Shown: positions 20,567 through 29,663, counted from the first letter of the stretch. The stretch is DNA of 29,683 bases from a virus (IMGVR_UViG_3300022752_000284:1-29683), one strand, 5' to 3'. Numbers and translations: made by a program. Notes: a model not told the origin generated them from the letters alone.

Positions 20567-23110
20567 TTATGTCAGCGCGACGTATTTCCAAGCCGGAATG
20601 TCTTCGTTAAAAATATAAAGTCTATTGTTGGTGCGGTCGAAATACATCGGTGCACGTCCTGCAAGCGATCCATATTGCCCCGGGCTATAATTAGGCTGTC
20701 CTCCGGTGCCTGATGGAATCCAAACAAAACCATACTCCATGGCCCGATAACCAGAAACACCATATAGATCTCCGCCGTTCTCGGACCAATTGGCTTCTCC
20801 AATTAGCTTGCCAGTGGTGCTTGAAAACTTAGCAAGCGCGTTTGTGTTGGCCGAGGAAGGCCCCACCACGTCGCCGCTTCCGGTGCCTGTGGCTGCGATG
20901 GTGATTGAGCCTGGTCCATTGGTGATCGTGATACCAGTGCCAGCCGTTAGAGTTGCTTTATCAAAAGCATCGTCGACCCCATTGCCGATCATCAGCTCGC
21001 CATTGGCATAGCTGGGGAAACCTAAGCCGCCATTGGCCGCGCTCAGAAATCCGCCGAGGGTTATGGTGCCGGACGAGGTCACGGGACCTCCAGTAAATGA
21101 CAGGCCAGTGCTTCCCCCCGACACATTGACGCTGGTCACCGTGCCGGTGTTGCTGGTGTAGCCGTTGGGATTGCTTGCCGGGTAGGCACCGAGGTTGGTC
21201 AAAGCATTGCCAGCACTGGTGGCTCCGGTGCCGCCATTGGCCACAGCCAGCGTCCCAGCCAGCGTAATGGTCCCCGACGACGTGATCGGGCCGCCGCTGG
21301 TCGTCAGGCCTGTCGTACCTCCGGACACACCCACAGACGTCACCGAAGCCCCTGTGGCAATGCCGTCGAGTTTGGCGACCTGCGTGGAGGTCATGTAGCC
21401 GTTCTGCGTGCTTGTAGCCGGCACCTGACTGATCACTGGGGTCGTGCTGCCCGTCGCCACCGAGATATTGGCACTGCCCGAAGCCGATACGTTGGTCACC
21501 GTGCCGGTGTTGGCGGTGTACCCGGCCGGGTTGCTGTTGGGATAGGCCCCGAGGTTGGTCAGGGCTCCGGCAGCCGTGGTCGCCCCGGTGCCACCGTTGG
21601 CGACAGCCAGGGTGCCGGCCAGCGTCAGTGTGCCTGTGGTCGTCACAGGGCCACCCGAGAAGGTCAGGCCTGTCGTGCCGCCCGAAGCATTGACCGACGT
21701 GACAGAGCCGGCAGCAGAGGCCGACAACGTGGTGCCCGACATCGACAGGCCGGTGCCTAGGCTGATCTCCTGGGTGACTCCAGCACCACCACCGGCACCA
21801 CGGCCCAGCAGTATTGAGGCAGCAGAGATGTTTTGGATCTTGGCGTAGGTCACCGCGCTGCTGGCGATTGTCTGAGCCGTACCACCGGCAGCCTTGGTGA
21901 CGTCCCCTGTGAAGGCACTGGTCTGGATGCCGCCGGAGCCTGTAAACTCCACACCACCGCCGACAGCCAATTCCTCGACAAAACCTATGCCAGAGGAATC
22001 GCGGCCGATGAGCTTGTCGGTGGCAACCGTCTGCACCTTGGCAAAGGTCACAGCAGCATTGGCAATGGTGGCCGCAAAGGAGCCTATGCCAGACCCTGTC
22101 ACATCCCCGGTCAGCGTGATGGTCTGGTCGCCGGTGTTGCTGCCCGACAGATTGCTGCCGGTCACCGTGCCCGAGGCAGCCACCGAGGTCGGGGTGATAG
22201 CACCCAGTGACACGGTCAGGTTGGGCGTGCTGGTCGCATTGGTCACCGTGCCGCTCACACCGTTGGCATTGGTGAACCCGAATGACGTCACCGTGCCGGT
22301 GTTCGACGTGTAGCCATTCGGATTCGACGCAGGATAGGCTCCCAAGCTCGTCAAGGCAGCCGCCGCGGTGGTTGCATTCGTTCCGCCTGCCGACACAGCC
22401 ACAATGCCTCCAAGCGTGATCGTGCCGCTGCTGGTGATAGGTCCGCCCGAGGTTGTTAGGCCGGTACTGCCACCGGACACGTTGACGCTGGTCACACCGC
22501 CGCCGGTAGGGCCAGTAGGACCGGCAGGGCCGGCGGGGCCAGCAGGACCCTGCGGACCCTGCAGACCGCCGGCACCGAGAGGTTTGGTAGCTCCGGTGTC
22601 GAGCCGGGTGATTTCGCAAATGCTGTAGATTTCGTTGATAGCTGGCAGTGATGCAGGTATGCCCAAGTGATCGGAACCGCTCGCAGAGATGTAGTACTCG
22701 ATGCGGTAGATCGTGTCCTTGTGCGGAATTAGCCGCACGTTCATGTCCAAGTACGGGTTGTCCTGATTGGATACCTCGATTGACACGCTGTAACCGATGA
22801 CGACCGCGTTGGTGACATCGTAGACACGCATCCGGGTATGTCCGGTGTGGCGGAAGGCGCTGATGTTGCGCAACTGGTATGATCCCGCGGCCAGTTTGAA
22901 TGTGTTGCCGGTCAGGTCGAGGATCAGACCATTGGGGTCCGACTGGATCGTGTTGAGTTCCCGAATCGTCCAGGTCGTTGCCACACCGGACCCTCCACTG
23001 GTGCCCGAGGTCTTGCTATCGGTAAGGACAGCCACCTTGAGCGTCAACGAGTCGACGTCTTTGCGCAGTTTATTGATCAGGATCGTGCTGGTCTGTGAAT
23101 CGTAGCTCAT
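20567..23110 (-). CDS. Large fibre-like protein with collagen-like and repeat domains
   Basis: An 847-aa protein. Residues 1-45 are a short coiled-coil N-terminus. A beta-domain follows to about residue 175, and then a collagen-like run (GPQGPAGPAGPAGPTGPTG) near 180-200 that would form a triple helix. From about 200 to 700 it is built of repeats such as GTVTSVNVSGGSTGLT, GGPITSSGTITL and LAVANGGTGATT, ending LTNLGAYPASNPNGYTSN. The last 150 residues form a non-repetitive tip. This is the layout of a trimeric phage fibre or spike. ATG 23110 overlaps the stop of the upstream giant gene as ATGA. Host contact is inferred. Confidence 0.85.
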   Translation of the reverse strand: MSYDSQTSTILINKLRKDVDSLTLKVAVLTDSKTSGTSGGSGVATTWTIRELNTIQSDPNGLILDLTGNTFKLAAGSYQLRNISAFRHTGHTRMRVYDVTNAVVIGYSVSIEVSNQDNPYLDMNVRLIPHKDTIYRIEYYISASGSDHLGIPASLPAINEIYSICEITRLDTGATKPLGAGGLQGPQGPAGPAGPAGPTGPTGGGVTSVNVSGGSTGLTTSGGPITSSGTITLGGIVAVSAGGTNATTAAAALTSLGAYPASNPNGYTSNTGTVTSFGFTNANGVSGTVTNATSTPNLTVSLGAITPTSVAASGTVTGSNLSGSNTGDQTITLTGDVTGSGIGSFAATIANAAVTFAKVQTVATDKLIGRDSSGIGFVEELAVGGGVEFTGSGGIQTSAFTGDVTKAAGGTAQTIASSAVTYAKIQNISAASILLGRGAGGGAGVTQEISLGTGLSMSGTTLSASAAGSVTSVNASGGTTGLTFSGGPVTTTGTLTLAGTLAVANGGTGATTAAGALTNLGAYPNSNPAGYTANTGTVTNVSASGSANISVATGSTTPVISQVPATSTQNGYMTSTQVAKLDGIATGASVTSVGVSGGTTGLTTSGGPITSSGTITLAGTLAVANGGTGATSAGNALTNLGAYPASNPNGYTSNTGTVTSVNVSGGSTGLSFTGGPVTSSGTITLGGFLSAANGGLGFPSYANGELMIGNGVDDAFDKATLTAGTGITITNGPGSITIAATGTGSGDVVGPSSANTNALAKFSSTTGKLIGEANWSENGGDLYGVSGYRAMEYGFVWIPSGTGGQPNYSPGQYGSLAGRAPMYFDRTNNRLYIFNEDIPAWKYVALT
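21117..22500. repeat. Near-identical DNA repeats inside the fibre gene
   Basis: Units of about 217 bases recur at roughly 21128-21344, 21486-21702 and 22286-22500, with partial units around and between them. Shared pieces include ACCGTGCCGGTGTT and GCACCGAGGTTGGTCA-like strings. They encode the GTVTSV/GGTGATT protein repeats. Such DNA repeats allow unequal recombination that changes shaft length. Confidence 0.7.
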
Positions 23111-26100
23111 TGCTTGGACTTCTTTCGGATGATGCGTTGGGCCTCGTCAAGGCTGCTGGCGATGCCTAGGAGGCTTCCTGCGGGGCCGTAGAGTCGGAAT
23201 GATCCTTTGGCCTTGCCCGGGAGCGCACGGTAGCCGCCGGGGAAGCTATAGGCACCGGGCATGGCGGAGTCGGGTGAGGGCATAAACTTGGGGTCGTACC
23301 CAAATTCAAATATTGAGTCTCCGTTGGTGTATAGGTCTCCAGCATTGACCGTCTTTTCAAGGATCTTGTAGTCGCCGCCAAGTGGTCCTTCGCCATGATC
23401 GACGGCGTAGCTCTTGATTGTGGTGATCCAGTCTCCAGGGTTGATCTCGTTGGACTGAATGCTTTTCGGGATAGCTCGGAACACTTTTACCGGCGCATCC
23501 GGTTTGCCTTTAGCAGCTTGGATGATTCGGGCAGCAGCCTTGTCCGTTGCGTCACCGCTTGAGTGACCGTAGTACTGGGCCGCATTTGGGCCGTAGACGT
23601 CGTCTGGATAGACGCCCTTCAGATTGTCCAGCGGGGCACCATAATCGCGCTGCGGGGCTTTATGCTCGCCGCTGTAGTCCGGCATGAAGCGCTGAGCGCC
23701 TACTTCAGGCCCAGCCGCTTGGCTCGCTTGGCCTGCGCCCATTCCTTCGCTGCCTCCAGCGCTCCCGATTGCGCGTACTCGTCCTGTTCCTCCTGCATAG
23801 ACGTCAGACGGTCGTCCAGCCACTGACTGATAGAGGGAGGAAGCTGCGGAGGCATAGTCTGACTCTCCTGATTTGCTTCGGTATTTGAGTTTCTCATAGA
23901 GTTCCTTTTCGAGATACCACAGCACGGCCTGAAGGTCCGCGTTCTCCAGCTCGATGCCGCGAGAACGAAGCTCCTTCTGCACCTCTGCAATGCGCTCCCG
24001 AATCCAACGACGATGCGTGCCGTCGACCGGGGCCTCGACCAAGGGATTCAAGCCCTTTTTCAAGGCGTTAGCAAACTTTCTTGTTTCCTCGAGCGCAGAT
24101 TGACCGGCCTCAGATGATTTCTTGGCCGTCTCACGCAGCGCTTTCTTGGAAAACCTGCCGGAGATGGTTGTGGCAGCACCGTCGATGGACGTGCCCTTGA
24201 GGTCGCCACGCTTGACTCCAAGCATCTCAAACTCAGACGGGGTCAGCTTGGCAATTGCATCGCGCAGGTTGTTGCGCATCTCTCGGAGCTTGGACGCAGC
24301 CAACGGCTCCACCTGGGTGCCGGTCAGGCGTCCTAGGGTACGCATGAACCAGCGGTCCATGGTCACCGATGAAAAGTCTCCGTACAGGTTGTTGAAAAAC
24401 GAACCCAGCTTGGGACCGAGCACAACAGCAAACGGGACAACCTCGTCGGCAAGCTCGGATGAGCCAATAGACTGCGCCTGTTTCTTGGTCCAACCAAAGA
24501 CGTCCATCAGGGCTTGGCGCAGCTCCTTCACGGTGCCCTTTTGCACCATGAAGTCCTTGGTCTTCTCCCAGCCGACGTCCTTGATCATTTCGTTGAGCAT
24601 TTCCAGGTTGTTCTGGATGTTCTCAATGCGATCACCGGACACGAACTCGCCCGAAATCTCCCCAGTGTTCTTCCAGTTGCTGTATTCCTTCCAAGTCTGT
24701 TGGAACTGCGGCCCTACCTTGTTGCCGTCGGATGTCGCAGCAAGGATAGCCTTGAATATGAAATCGTTCTCAGGCTTTGCGATGTCGGGGTCGAGTTCCC
24801 GCATCACATCCATCGTCAGTTTGACGTTCTCGTCGTACCAGCCTTTGGCCTCGGGGTGCAGTTTGACGGCACGGTCGATCTCCTGAACTAAGAGACCGAC
24901 CAGCCTGGCGTTGTCCTGGGGTTTTGCCTTGCGATACTCGATAGCCTTGCCGAAGAGCTTCTGGAAGGCGTTGGCAATGTCCAACACCTTGGGCCGAGCA
25001 GGAAGCTCCAGCTTCAGTTGGTCGTCAAGAACGGCAAGCCCATCGCTTGTGCCGTCCGGCATGAACCTTACATCCCCCGCTTGTCGTACCGCCCCGCCTT
25101 CGCCTTGGCCTTTTTGGCCACCGACAGCGCGATTGCGACCGCCTGCTTCTGCGGTTTGCCGGACTTCATTTCCCGGGACACGTTGCTGCTGATCGATTTT
25201 GGGCTGTAGCCTTGCTTGAGTGGCATAGTCTTTTTCTGCTTTGAGTTTGGCTTGTTCTTGAGTGTCGAAGATCCCGGCGGGTGATCCATCGGGGCCGTAC
25301 AGGCGGAACTTTCCGTTCTTCGACAAGATTCGATAGCCGCCATTCTGATCGGTGCTGACCGTGGTCTCACCGATGGTTTCAGCAGGCTGGAAGTTGAGCT
25401 GAGTGCGCCGATAGCTCGACTGCTCGCCCATGTCTCCAGACCAAGGGATCTTGGCACCTGTAGGATTGGTATTCTGCAGGCGCTCAATGCGCAGGTCTTG
25501 GTACACCGATCCGCCTTTACGGTTCGCCACGTATCCAACCGTAGGGAGGTTCGACATGACATCTCCCTGTTTAGGAACGGCTCCCATGACCTCGTTGAAG
25601 AAGTTGCGCTTCTTTGCGCCTTCTAGGCCTCCACCAAGAGCCTCCGCAGAAGGAGCAGCATTCTGCTCGGCGATGTTCTTCAGGTAGACGTCCTTCAGTG
25701 TGGACATCGCCTGATCGTAGTTGCGGAAGAGGTTCTTGTAGGTCGGCTTGGTGAGAGCCTTGTACATCCGGGCCTGCACCTTGCCCCAGTCGACCACCTT
25801 GACGTTGACGCCACCCTTGCTGTTGATCGAGATGCCGTAAGGCAGGAACAGCTTGTCGGCCTCGCCGAACACACCTGACTTGCCGGTAGATCCGTAGACC
25901 TTCCAGTATTTGCCCTCCATCAACGTGCCATCTCGGATTGCCGTTGCAATGTCGATGATGTATCGAGAAGTCGACGGGCTGAAAATGCCGCTTTGCGACA
26001 GCGCATCGGCCTCTCGCAGGCTCAGACGTCCTTCGATGACCGGATTGCCTTTGGCATCCATGCCGCTGACGCTGGTGCGTTCAGCCTGCGGAACAGACTC

Positions 26101-28476
26101 AACGACACGCATAGTGCGGTTGGCGACGTCCGCTGTCTTCGCAGCCAGTTCTGCCTTGGACAACGGCCTGATGATGCTGCCATCCGGGGCAGTCATAAAC
26201 AGGTCCGAGTATCCACGGGCCATGATGACGGCGTTCTGCTGCGCCTTTGTCATCTTGCTGGTGTCGACCTTTTGCTCGGTAGGCTCGTAGTTTTCCTTGG
26301 GCGTCACCAAATTGCGGATGGCATCTTCCATCCATTCGAGCTTTATGCGCCGTCCGTTGGCGTCGTAGAAGGTACGAGCAACAGGGTCAAAACCAGCCTG
26401 CAATGCACGCCGAGTAAACCGTTCCGAAACAGCTTCCTTGGCGTTGTTTAGAGCCAACTCGATGAACGACGGGATGCGCCCAGGCAGCATCGTCTTAGGG
26501 TCTTTACCTTTGAGGAACTCCTGCGTGTAGTAGGCAGCAAACTCGTCAGTAATACGATTGAGCGAGGCAATCTGCTGCGCTCGTTGTTGCGTAGGATCGA
26601 AAGCATCACGCAACTCAGTGCGAATCCGATCTGCAATGACCCGTCCGCCTCTTGACTCCAGCTTGTCTGCGTAGGCGTTGGCAAAGTCGGTGAACTGCTT
26701 CTTGAAGTCAGGATCTTGCGAAGACGTGTCGATGACCTTTCCACCAAGCATATCCTTGATAGCCTGAGTGATACGGGCATGAAGAATCTCGTGCGGCAAT
26801 GTTTCAGGACTAGCCTTGTCGACATTGATCAGGACGGTTGGCTTGCCGCTTTTGACGTTTTCTGGGCCGATTGAAACGCCGGCATAGTTCACTGTCTGCA
26901 ATGCACTTGGAACTGTGTCTGCGTCGGTGTGAAAGATAACTTCAATTCCAGCGCCTTCTGCTCCAGCAACCTCAGACAGCGCCTTGATGAGCTGTTTGTT
27001 GTTGAGTCGGTTATACAGAGTGGCGCGTGCCTCGGCATCCTTGATGGTCGAAGTCTGCTCACCGGACACTGGGTCAACATAGGTGAACTGCACTTCGGTA
27101 GGACGAGTGTTCAGATCGTCGACCGCGGTCTGACGCACTCGAGCACCATTGAACACGTTTGCCTCGACTGATTTGGCTAGTTTGAAGCCGCCATCAAAAG
27201 CACCAAACCCAGCACCGCTTCCAATAGCGGCAGCAACTGCGTCTCCTTCCTCGCCAGTCAGTCCTGCAAGCAAACCACCAGCAGCTCCCGCCCCAACCAT
27301 GGGTAGAAGGATTGTCGCAGCCCCCTTGATTGGAGCTTCAAGTCCACTACGGGCCACTGCCGTTCCAAGAGCACGCGCAGCAGCAGAAGCACCCTCTGCG
27401 GCTGCAATGCGTTCTCCTGCGCCAAGAAGGCCTCTCTGAGTAGCCGTAAGGCTTTGACCACCCGATACAGCCCCAGCCTCTCCAACCGTCTCCATGGTGC
27501 CTCCAAGCGCCTTGGTGCCACCGATAATGCGGGATGCAGTGCCAACACCAGGGACATTCAACGTGCCGGAGATCGGCAGACCGGCGGCCTCACCAAGCGC
27601 GATGCCGGTGGTGCCGGTAGAAACAGCATCCTGAACAGCTTCGCCCATACGGCCGGACCCTGTGACAGCCGTTGTCGCACGGCCCAGCATCTCCTCGGGA
27701 ATACGGGCGGCAGCACTCACACCCTCGCCACCACGCTGCAATGCAGCAGATATCCGCGGGATCTGAGCAACGCCACGCTGCAAAGCCATAGACGCCAGCT
27801 TGCCGCCACCAGCGAATGCAATGGACGATGGGTCGGCAGCGAAACCACCAACCTCAAGTCCCGGCTGGCTGATAGCCTCTTGCGGGATGCCATAGGCCTG
27901 CAGCACTTCCTGAGCAGCTGGAACACGCTGATCTTCCGGCGCATTGGCTCGGGCCAACTGGCGCTTGATCTCGGCAGCAGCGAGGAAGGCCTCGTACTTG
28001 TCGTCGTCGTTGCGGAGTTTTCCGGTAAGGTCCGACAGCTTGTTCAGCGCGGTATCGAGCAGGCCCATGCCCATGCGCTGCGCCTTGAGCTTGGACTGCA
28101 CCGCAATCTCGGCAGCCGTACCACCGGCAACTTGCATCGGCGTCACGCCTTCAGGCGGTTCGATGTACTGACCAATGGCCTCGCCTGCACGGTACGGCAG
28201 CATGGCGATGTCCTTGGCCGTCTGCACCGCGGCCTGTCCCATCGTCGCAAGCGGAGTCTCTCCCAGCAGCGGCTTGGTCTTGGAGACCTTGTAGTAGTCG
28301 AGGAACTCCTGCTTGCTCGGGATGTAGTCGGTCTGCGCTGCTTCGAACTGCAGCACCCTGTTGTAAGAGTCCTCGGGCGTGGAATCTTCAACGATCCCTC
28401 CTTCAACAAAGCCTCCCACTGAAGGGGATTGCTGTTGAACAACGTCCTCAACGATTCCGCCTTCAACGAATGGCAT
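23107..28476 (-). CDS. Giant polyvalent-type virion protein (1789 aa)
   Basis: A 1789-aa multidomain protein of the size of podovirus internal or ejected proteins. Residues 1-40 hold the doubled motif FVEGGIVED. A long Ala/Gly-rich region (about 150-440) includes a hydrophobic stretch ILLPMVGAGAAGGLLAGLTG that may cross a membrane on ejection. A metallopeptidase-like HEILH motif lies at 562-566. A region near 1190-1300 recalls DUF7178 (ILAATSDGNKVGPQFQQTW). About 1660-1730 looks ADP-ribosyltransferase-like (VFRAIPKSIQSNEINPGDWI, later SIFEFGYDP). A GxFRLYGPxGS domain occurs twice. Junctions at 1139, 1598 and 1732 read [RK]FMP[DS]. Two small genes are overprinted inside it. Delivery of effector domains into the host is inferred. 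Confidence 0.75.
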   Translation of the reverse strand: MPFVEGGIVEDVVQQQSPSVGGFVEGGIVEDSTPEDSYNRVLQFEAAQTDYIPSKQEFLDYYKVSKTKPLLGETPLATMGQAAVQTAKDIAMLPYRAGEAIGQYIEPPEGVTPMQVAGGTAAEIAVQSKLKAQRMGMGLLDTALNKLSDLTGKLRNDDDKYEAFLAAAEIKRQLARANAPEDQRVPAAQEVLQAYGIPQEAISQPGLEVGGFAADPSSIAFAGGGKLASMALQRGVAQIPRISAALQRGGEGVSAAARIPEEMLGRATTAVTGSGRMGEAVQDAVSTGTTGIALGEAAGLPISGTLNVPGVGTASRIIGGTKALGGTMETVGEAGAVSGGQSLTATQRGLLGAGERIAAAEGASAAARALGTAVARSGLEAPIKGAATILLPMVGAGAAGGLLAGLTGEEGDAVAAAIGSGAGFGAFDGGFKLAKSVEANVFNGARVRQTAVDDLNTRPTEVQFTYVDPVSGEQTSTIKDAEARATLYNRLNNKQLIKALSEVAGAEGAGIEVIFHTDADTVPSALQTVNYAGVSIGPENVKSGKPTVLINVDKASPETLPHEILHARITQAIKDMLGGKVIDTSSQDPDFKKQFTDFANAYADKLESRGGRVIADRIRTELRDAFDPTQQRAQQIASLNRITDEFAAYYTQEFLKGKDPKTMLPGRIPSFIELALNNAKEAVSERFTRRALQAGFDPVARTFYDANGRRIKLEWMEDAIRNLVTPKENYEPTEQKVDTSKMTKAQQNAVIMARGYSDLFMTAPDGSIIRPLSKAELAAKTADVANRTMRVVESVPQAERTSVSGMDAKGNPVIEGRLSLREADALSQSGIFSPSTSRYIIDIATAIRDGTLMEGKYWKVYGSTGKSGVFGEADKLFLPYGISINSKGGVNVKVVDWGKVQARMYKALTKPTYKNLFRNYDQAMSTLKDVYLKNIAEQNAAPSAEALGGGLEGAKKRNFFNEVMGAVPKQGDVMSNLPTVGYVANRKGGSVYQDLRIERLQNTNPTGAKIPWSGDMGEQSSYRRTQLNFQPAETIGETTVSTDQNGGYRILSKNGKFRLYGPDGSPAGIFDTQEQAKLKAEKDYATQARLQPKIDQQQRVPGNEVRQTAEAGGRNRAVGGQKGQGEGGAVRQAGDVRFMPDGTSDGLAVLDDQLKLELPARPKVLDIANAFQKLFGKAIEYRKAKPQDNARLVGLLVQEIDRAVKLHPEAKGWYDENVKLTMDVMRELDPDIAKPENDFIFKAILAATSDGNKVGPQFQQTWKEYSNWKNTGEISGEFVSGDRIENIQNNLEMLNEMIKDVGWEKTKDFMVQKGTVKELRQALMDVFGWTKKQAQSIGSSELADEVVPFAVVLGPKLGSFFNNLYGDFSSVTMDRWFMRTLGRLTGTQVEPLAASKLREMRNNLRDAIAKLTPSEFEMLGVKRGDLKGTSIDGAATTISGRFSKKALRETAKKSSEAGQSALEETRKFANALKKGLNPLVEAPVDGTHRRWIRERIAEVQKELRSRGIELENADLQAVLWYLEKELYEKLKYRSKSGESDYASAASSLYQSVAGRPSDVYAGGTGRVRAIGSAGGSEGMGAGQASQAAGPEVGAQRFMPDYSGEHKAPQRDYGAPLDNLKGVYPDDVYGPNAAQYYGHSSGDATDKAAARIIQAAKGKPDAPVKVFRAIPKSIQSNEINPGDWITTIKSYAVDHGEGPLGGDYKILEKTVNAGDLYTNGDSIFEFGYDPKFMPSPDSAMPGAYSFPGGYRALPGKAKGSFRLYGPAGSLLGIASSLDEAQRIIRKKSKQ
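23700..23855 (-). CDS. Nested small gene in +1 frame of the giant gene
   Basis: A 51-aa frame starting MPPQLPPSISQWLDDRLTSM and continuing EEQDEYAQSGALEAAKEWAQ, ending KRAKRLGLK. It looks like a genuine helical charged protein. AGGAG lies at 23865-23869, nine bases before the ATG, a better SD than most virion genes here have. The host frame at this place gives only Gly/Ala/Ser-rich filler (GSAGGSEGMGAGQASQAAGP). The stop lies 12 bases before the second RFMPD methionine codon of the giant protein. Function unknown. Expression is inferred from the SD and composition. Confidence 0.5.
   Translation of the reverse strand: MPPQLPPSISQWLDDRLTSMQEEQDEYAQSGALEAAKEWAQAKRAKRLGLK
25068..25226 (-). CDS. 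Nested small phage gene (MPLK type) in +1 frame of the giant gene
   Basis: A 52-aa basic frame starting MPLKQGYSPKSISSNVSREM, then KSGKPQKQAVAIALSVAKKA and a tail ending YDKRGM. This matches a common small phage protein pattern, MPLK-x-G-S-x(2)-TIS-x-NI ... GxPQKQAVAIAL, usually encoded as a free-standing gene. Here it lies wholly inside the giant gene, one frame over. The host frame at this point is Gln/Gly/Arg-rich filler. The ATG is preceded by an A-rich run (AGAAAAAGACT) rather than a clear SD. Function unknown. Confidence 0.6.
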   Translation of the reverse strand: MPLKQGYSPKSISSNVSREMKSGKPQKQAVAIALSVAKKAKAKAGRYDKRGM

Positions 28477-28481
28477 AGGTG

Positions 28482-29663
28482 CTATTGCTTCAGGTACTCT
28501 TGATATTTTCCAGTGGCAGGATTCAAAACCATCGCCTTTTCGCCTGGCTTCAATTCGGCTTCAGCCTGCTCAACGCTCTGTTTGCGAGGCATCTGTGCTG
28601 CAGTGGTCTCTTTTCCGCGCTGGAACATACCCTCTGGAACGACAAGGTTCTCGGGCACGTTGCGATCCTTTGCCATCTGCTTGAAGCTCTTGGCAACGTC
28701 CTCGGCCTGCCTGGAGATGCCCGAGTAGTTCTTGCGAGCAGTTTCAACGAACGACTTGCGTTGAGCGTCGTTCAAAAACTTGCCATCGAGAGCCTGATTA
28801 TAGGCATTGATGACGTATCCAGGAACGCCAGTGGTATTGCGAGCCGATGCGTATTCGCCCTCCCGGACAGTGCTTCCGGGATCGAGCGTCTTCATAAAAG
28901 CGAACACCAATGCCATGTCGTCGCTTGGACGATAGCGATTAGTGCCGACATCCTTGGAGATCGTCTCCATCTGGTTTAGGAATGAACCAGCGACGTTCAT
29001 GTTCTTGACGGTAGGGTCGTTCTGGAAGTCAGCAGCGAACTTGTCAGCGAACTTCTGAAGCGACTCGGGCAGATCGTCGTATGCCTTGGCAGCAGCATCG
29101 CTGCGTTCAGCCTTCACGGGAGCACCGAATGGAGTGCCTCCTACGGTAGTCTGAACCATGCGGGTTCCAGGAATAGGAGTTGAACCAATAGTCGGAGCAG
29201 CACTGTAAGTTGTCTCAATTCCTCCAGGTCCAACCTTGCTTTCTTTAGGAATAAGCCCAGCAGGAATTGTCTGTTCAGACCGACGAATCATCGGAATCAG
29301 CGACTGCATCTGAGCCGGAGTCAGCTTGTCGCCGTACTTGCTGATCAGCTCGCTGGTGACATTGGCATAGGGAGCAGTCGGTCCTTGTCCCTGCGGACGG
29401 CTCATCACCTCTCCAAGAGCCTGAGTGAAGTATGGTGCGGCAGCGGCTTCGCGTTCAGCTTGTCCAAGCTGGATTCCACCAAGCTGTAATTGCTGACGGG
29501 CGGCCTCGGCCTGAATGTCTTGAATCTCCCGAGCCTTCGCCTTGTCAGCCCTATCCAGGTAGAACTCGGCATTCAGCAGCGTAGCCTTCTTCTGCGGTAT
29601 GGACATTGACGAGAACTTCTCAATGTCGCCGAGCAGCTTCGACTCGGGCGTATTCTTGTCCAT
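28482..29663 (-). CDS. Probable virion / internal protein
   Basis: A 393-aa protein starting MDKNTPESKLLGDIEKFSSM. The first 90 residues are helical and Gln/Ala-rich (QAEAARQQLQLGGIQLGQAE). The core has MALVFAFMKTLDPGSTVREG, then EYASARNTTGVPGYVINAYN and ARKNYSGISRQAEDVAKSF. The pattern 'D.ALVF.FMK.LDPGSTVREGE' recurs in phage virion proteins, usually next to large multidomain proteins. The C-terminus ends AMVLNPATGKYQEYLKQ. ATG 29663 lies 20 bases from the window edge with no SD, so an upstream gene may overlap it. The role in DNA ejection is inferred. Confidence 0.7.
   Translation of the reverse strand: MDKNTPESKLLGDIEKFSSMSIPQKKATLLNAEFYLDRADKAKAREIQDIQAEAARQQLQLGGIQLGQAEREAAAAPYFTQALGEVMSRPQGQGPTAPYANVTSELISKYGDKLTPAQMQSLIPMIRRSEQTIPAGLIPKESKVGPGGIETTYSAAPTIGSTPIPGTRMVQTTVGGTPFGAPVKAERSDAAAKAYDDLPESLQKFADKFAADFQNDPTVKNMNVAGSFLNQMETISKDVGTNRYRPSDDMALVFAFMKTLDPGSTVREGEYASARNTTGVPGYVINAYNQALDGKFLNDAQRKSFVETARKNYSGISRQAEDVAKSFKQMAKDRNVPENLVVPEGMFQRGKETTAAQMPRKQSVEQAEAELKPGEKAMVLNPATGKYQEYLKQ

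Noticed and set aside
21117-22500. Regular repeats as a CRISPR array
   Set aside because: Repeats are about 200 bases, in frame and coding for fibre repeats, without short uniform spacers.
20961-22619. 552-codon alternative minus frame in the fibre gene
   Set aside because: It arises from the repetitive fibre DNA and is His/Arg/Cys-rich with repeat-derived strings; the fibre frame explains the region.
27454-28422. Plus-strand frame of about 322 codons opposite the giant gene
   Set aside because: Composition is that of an antisense shadow and no domain or start signal is visible.
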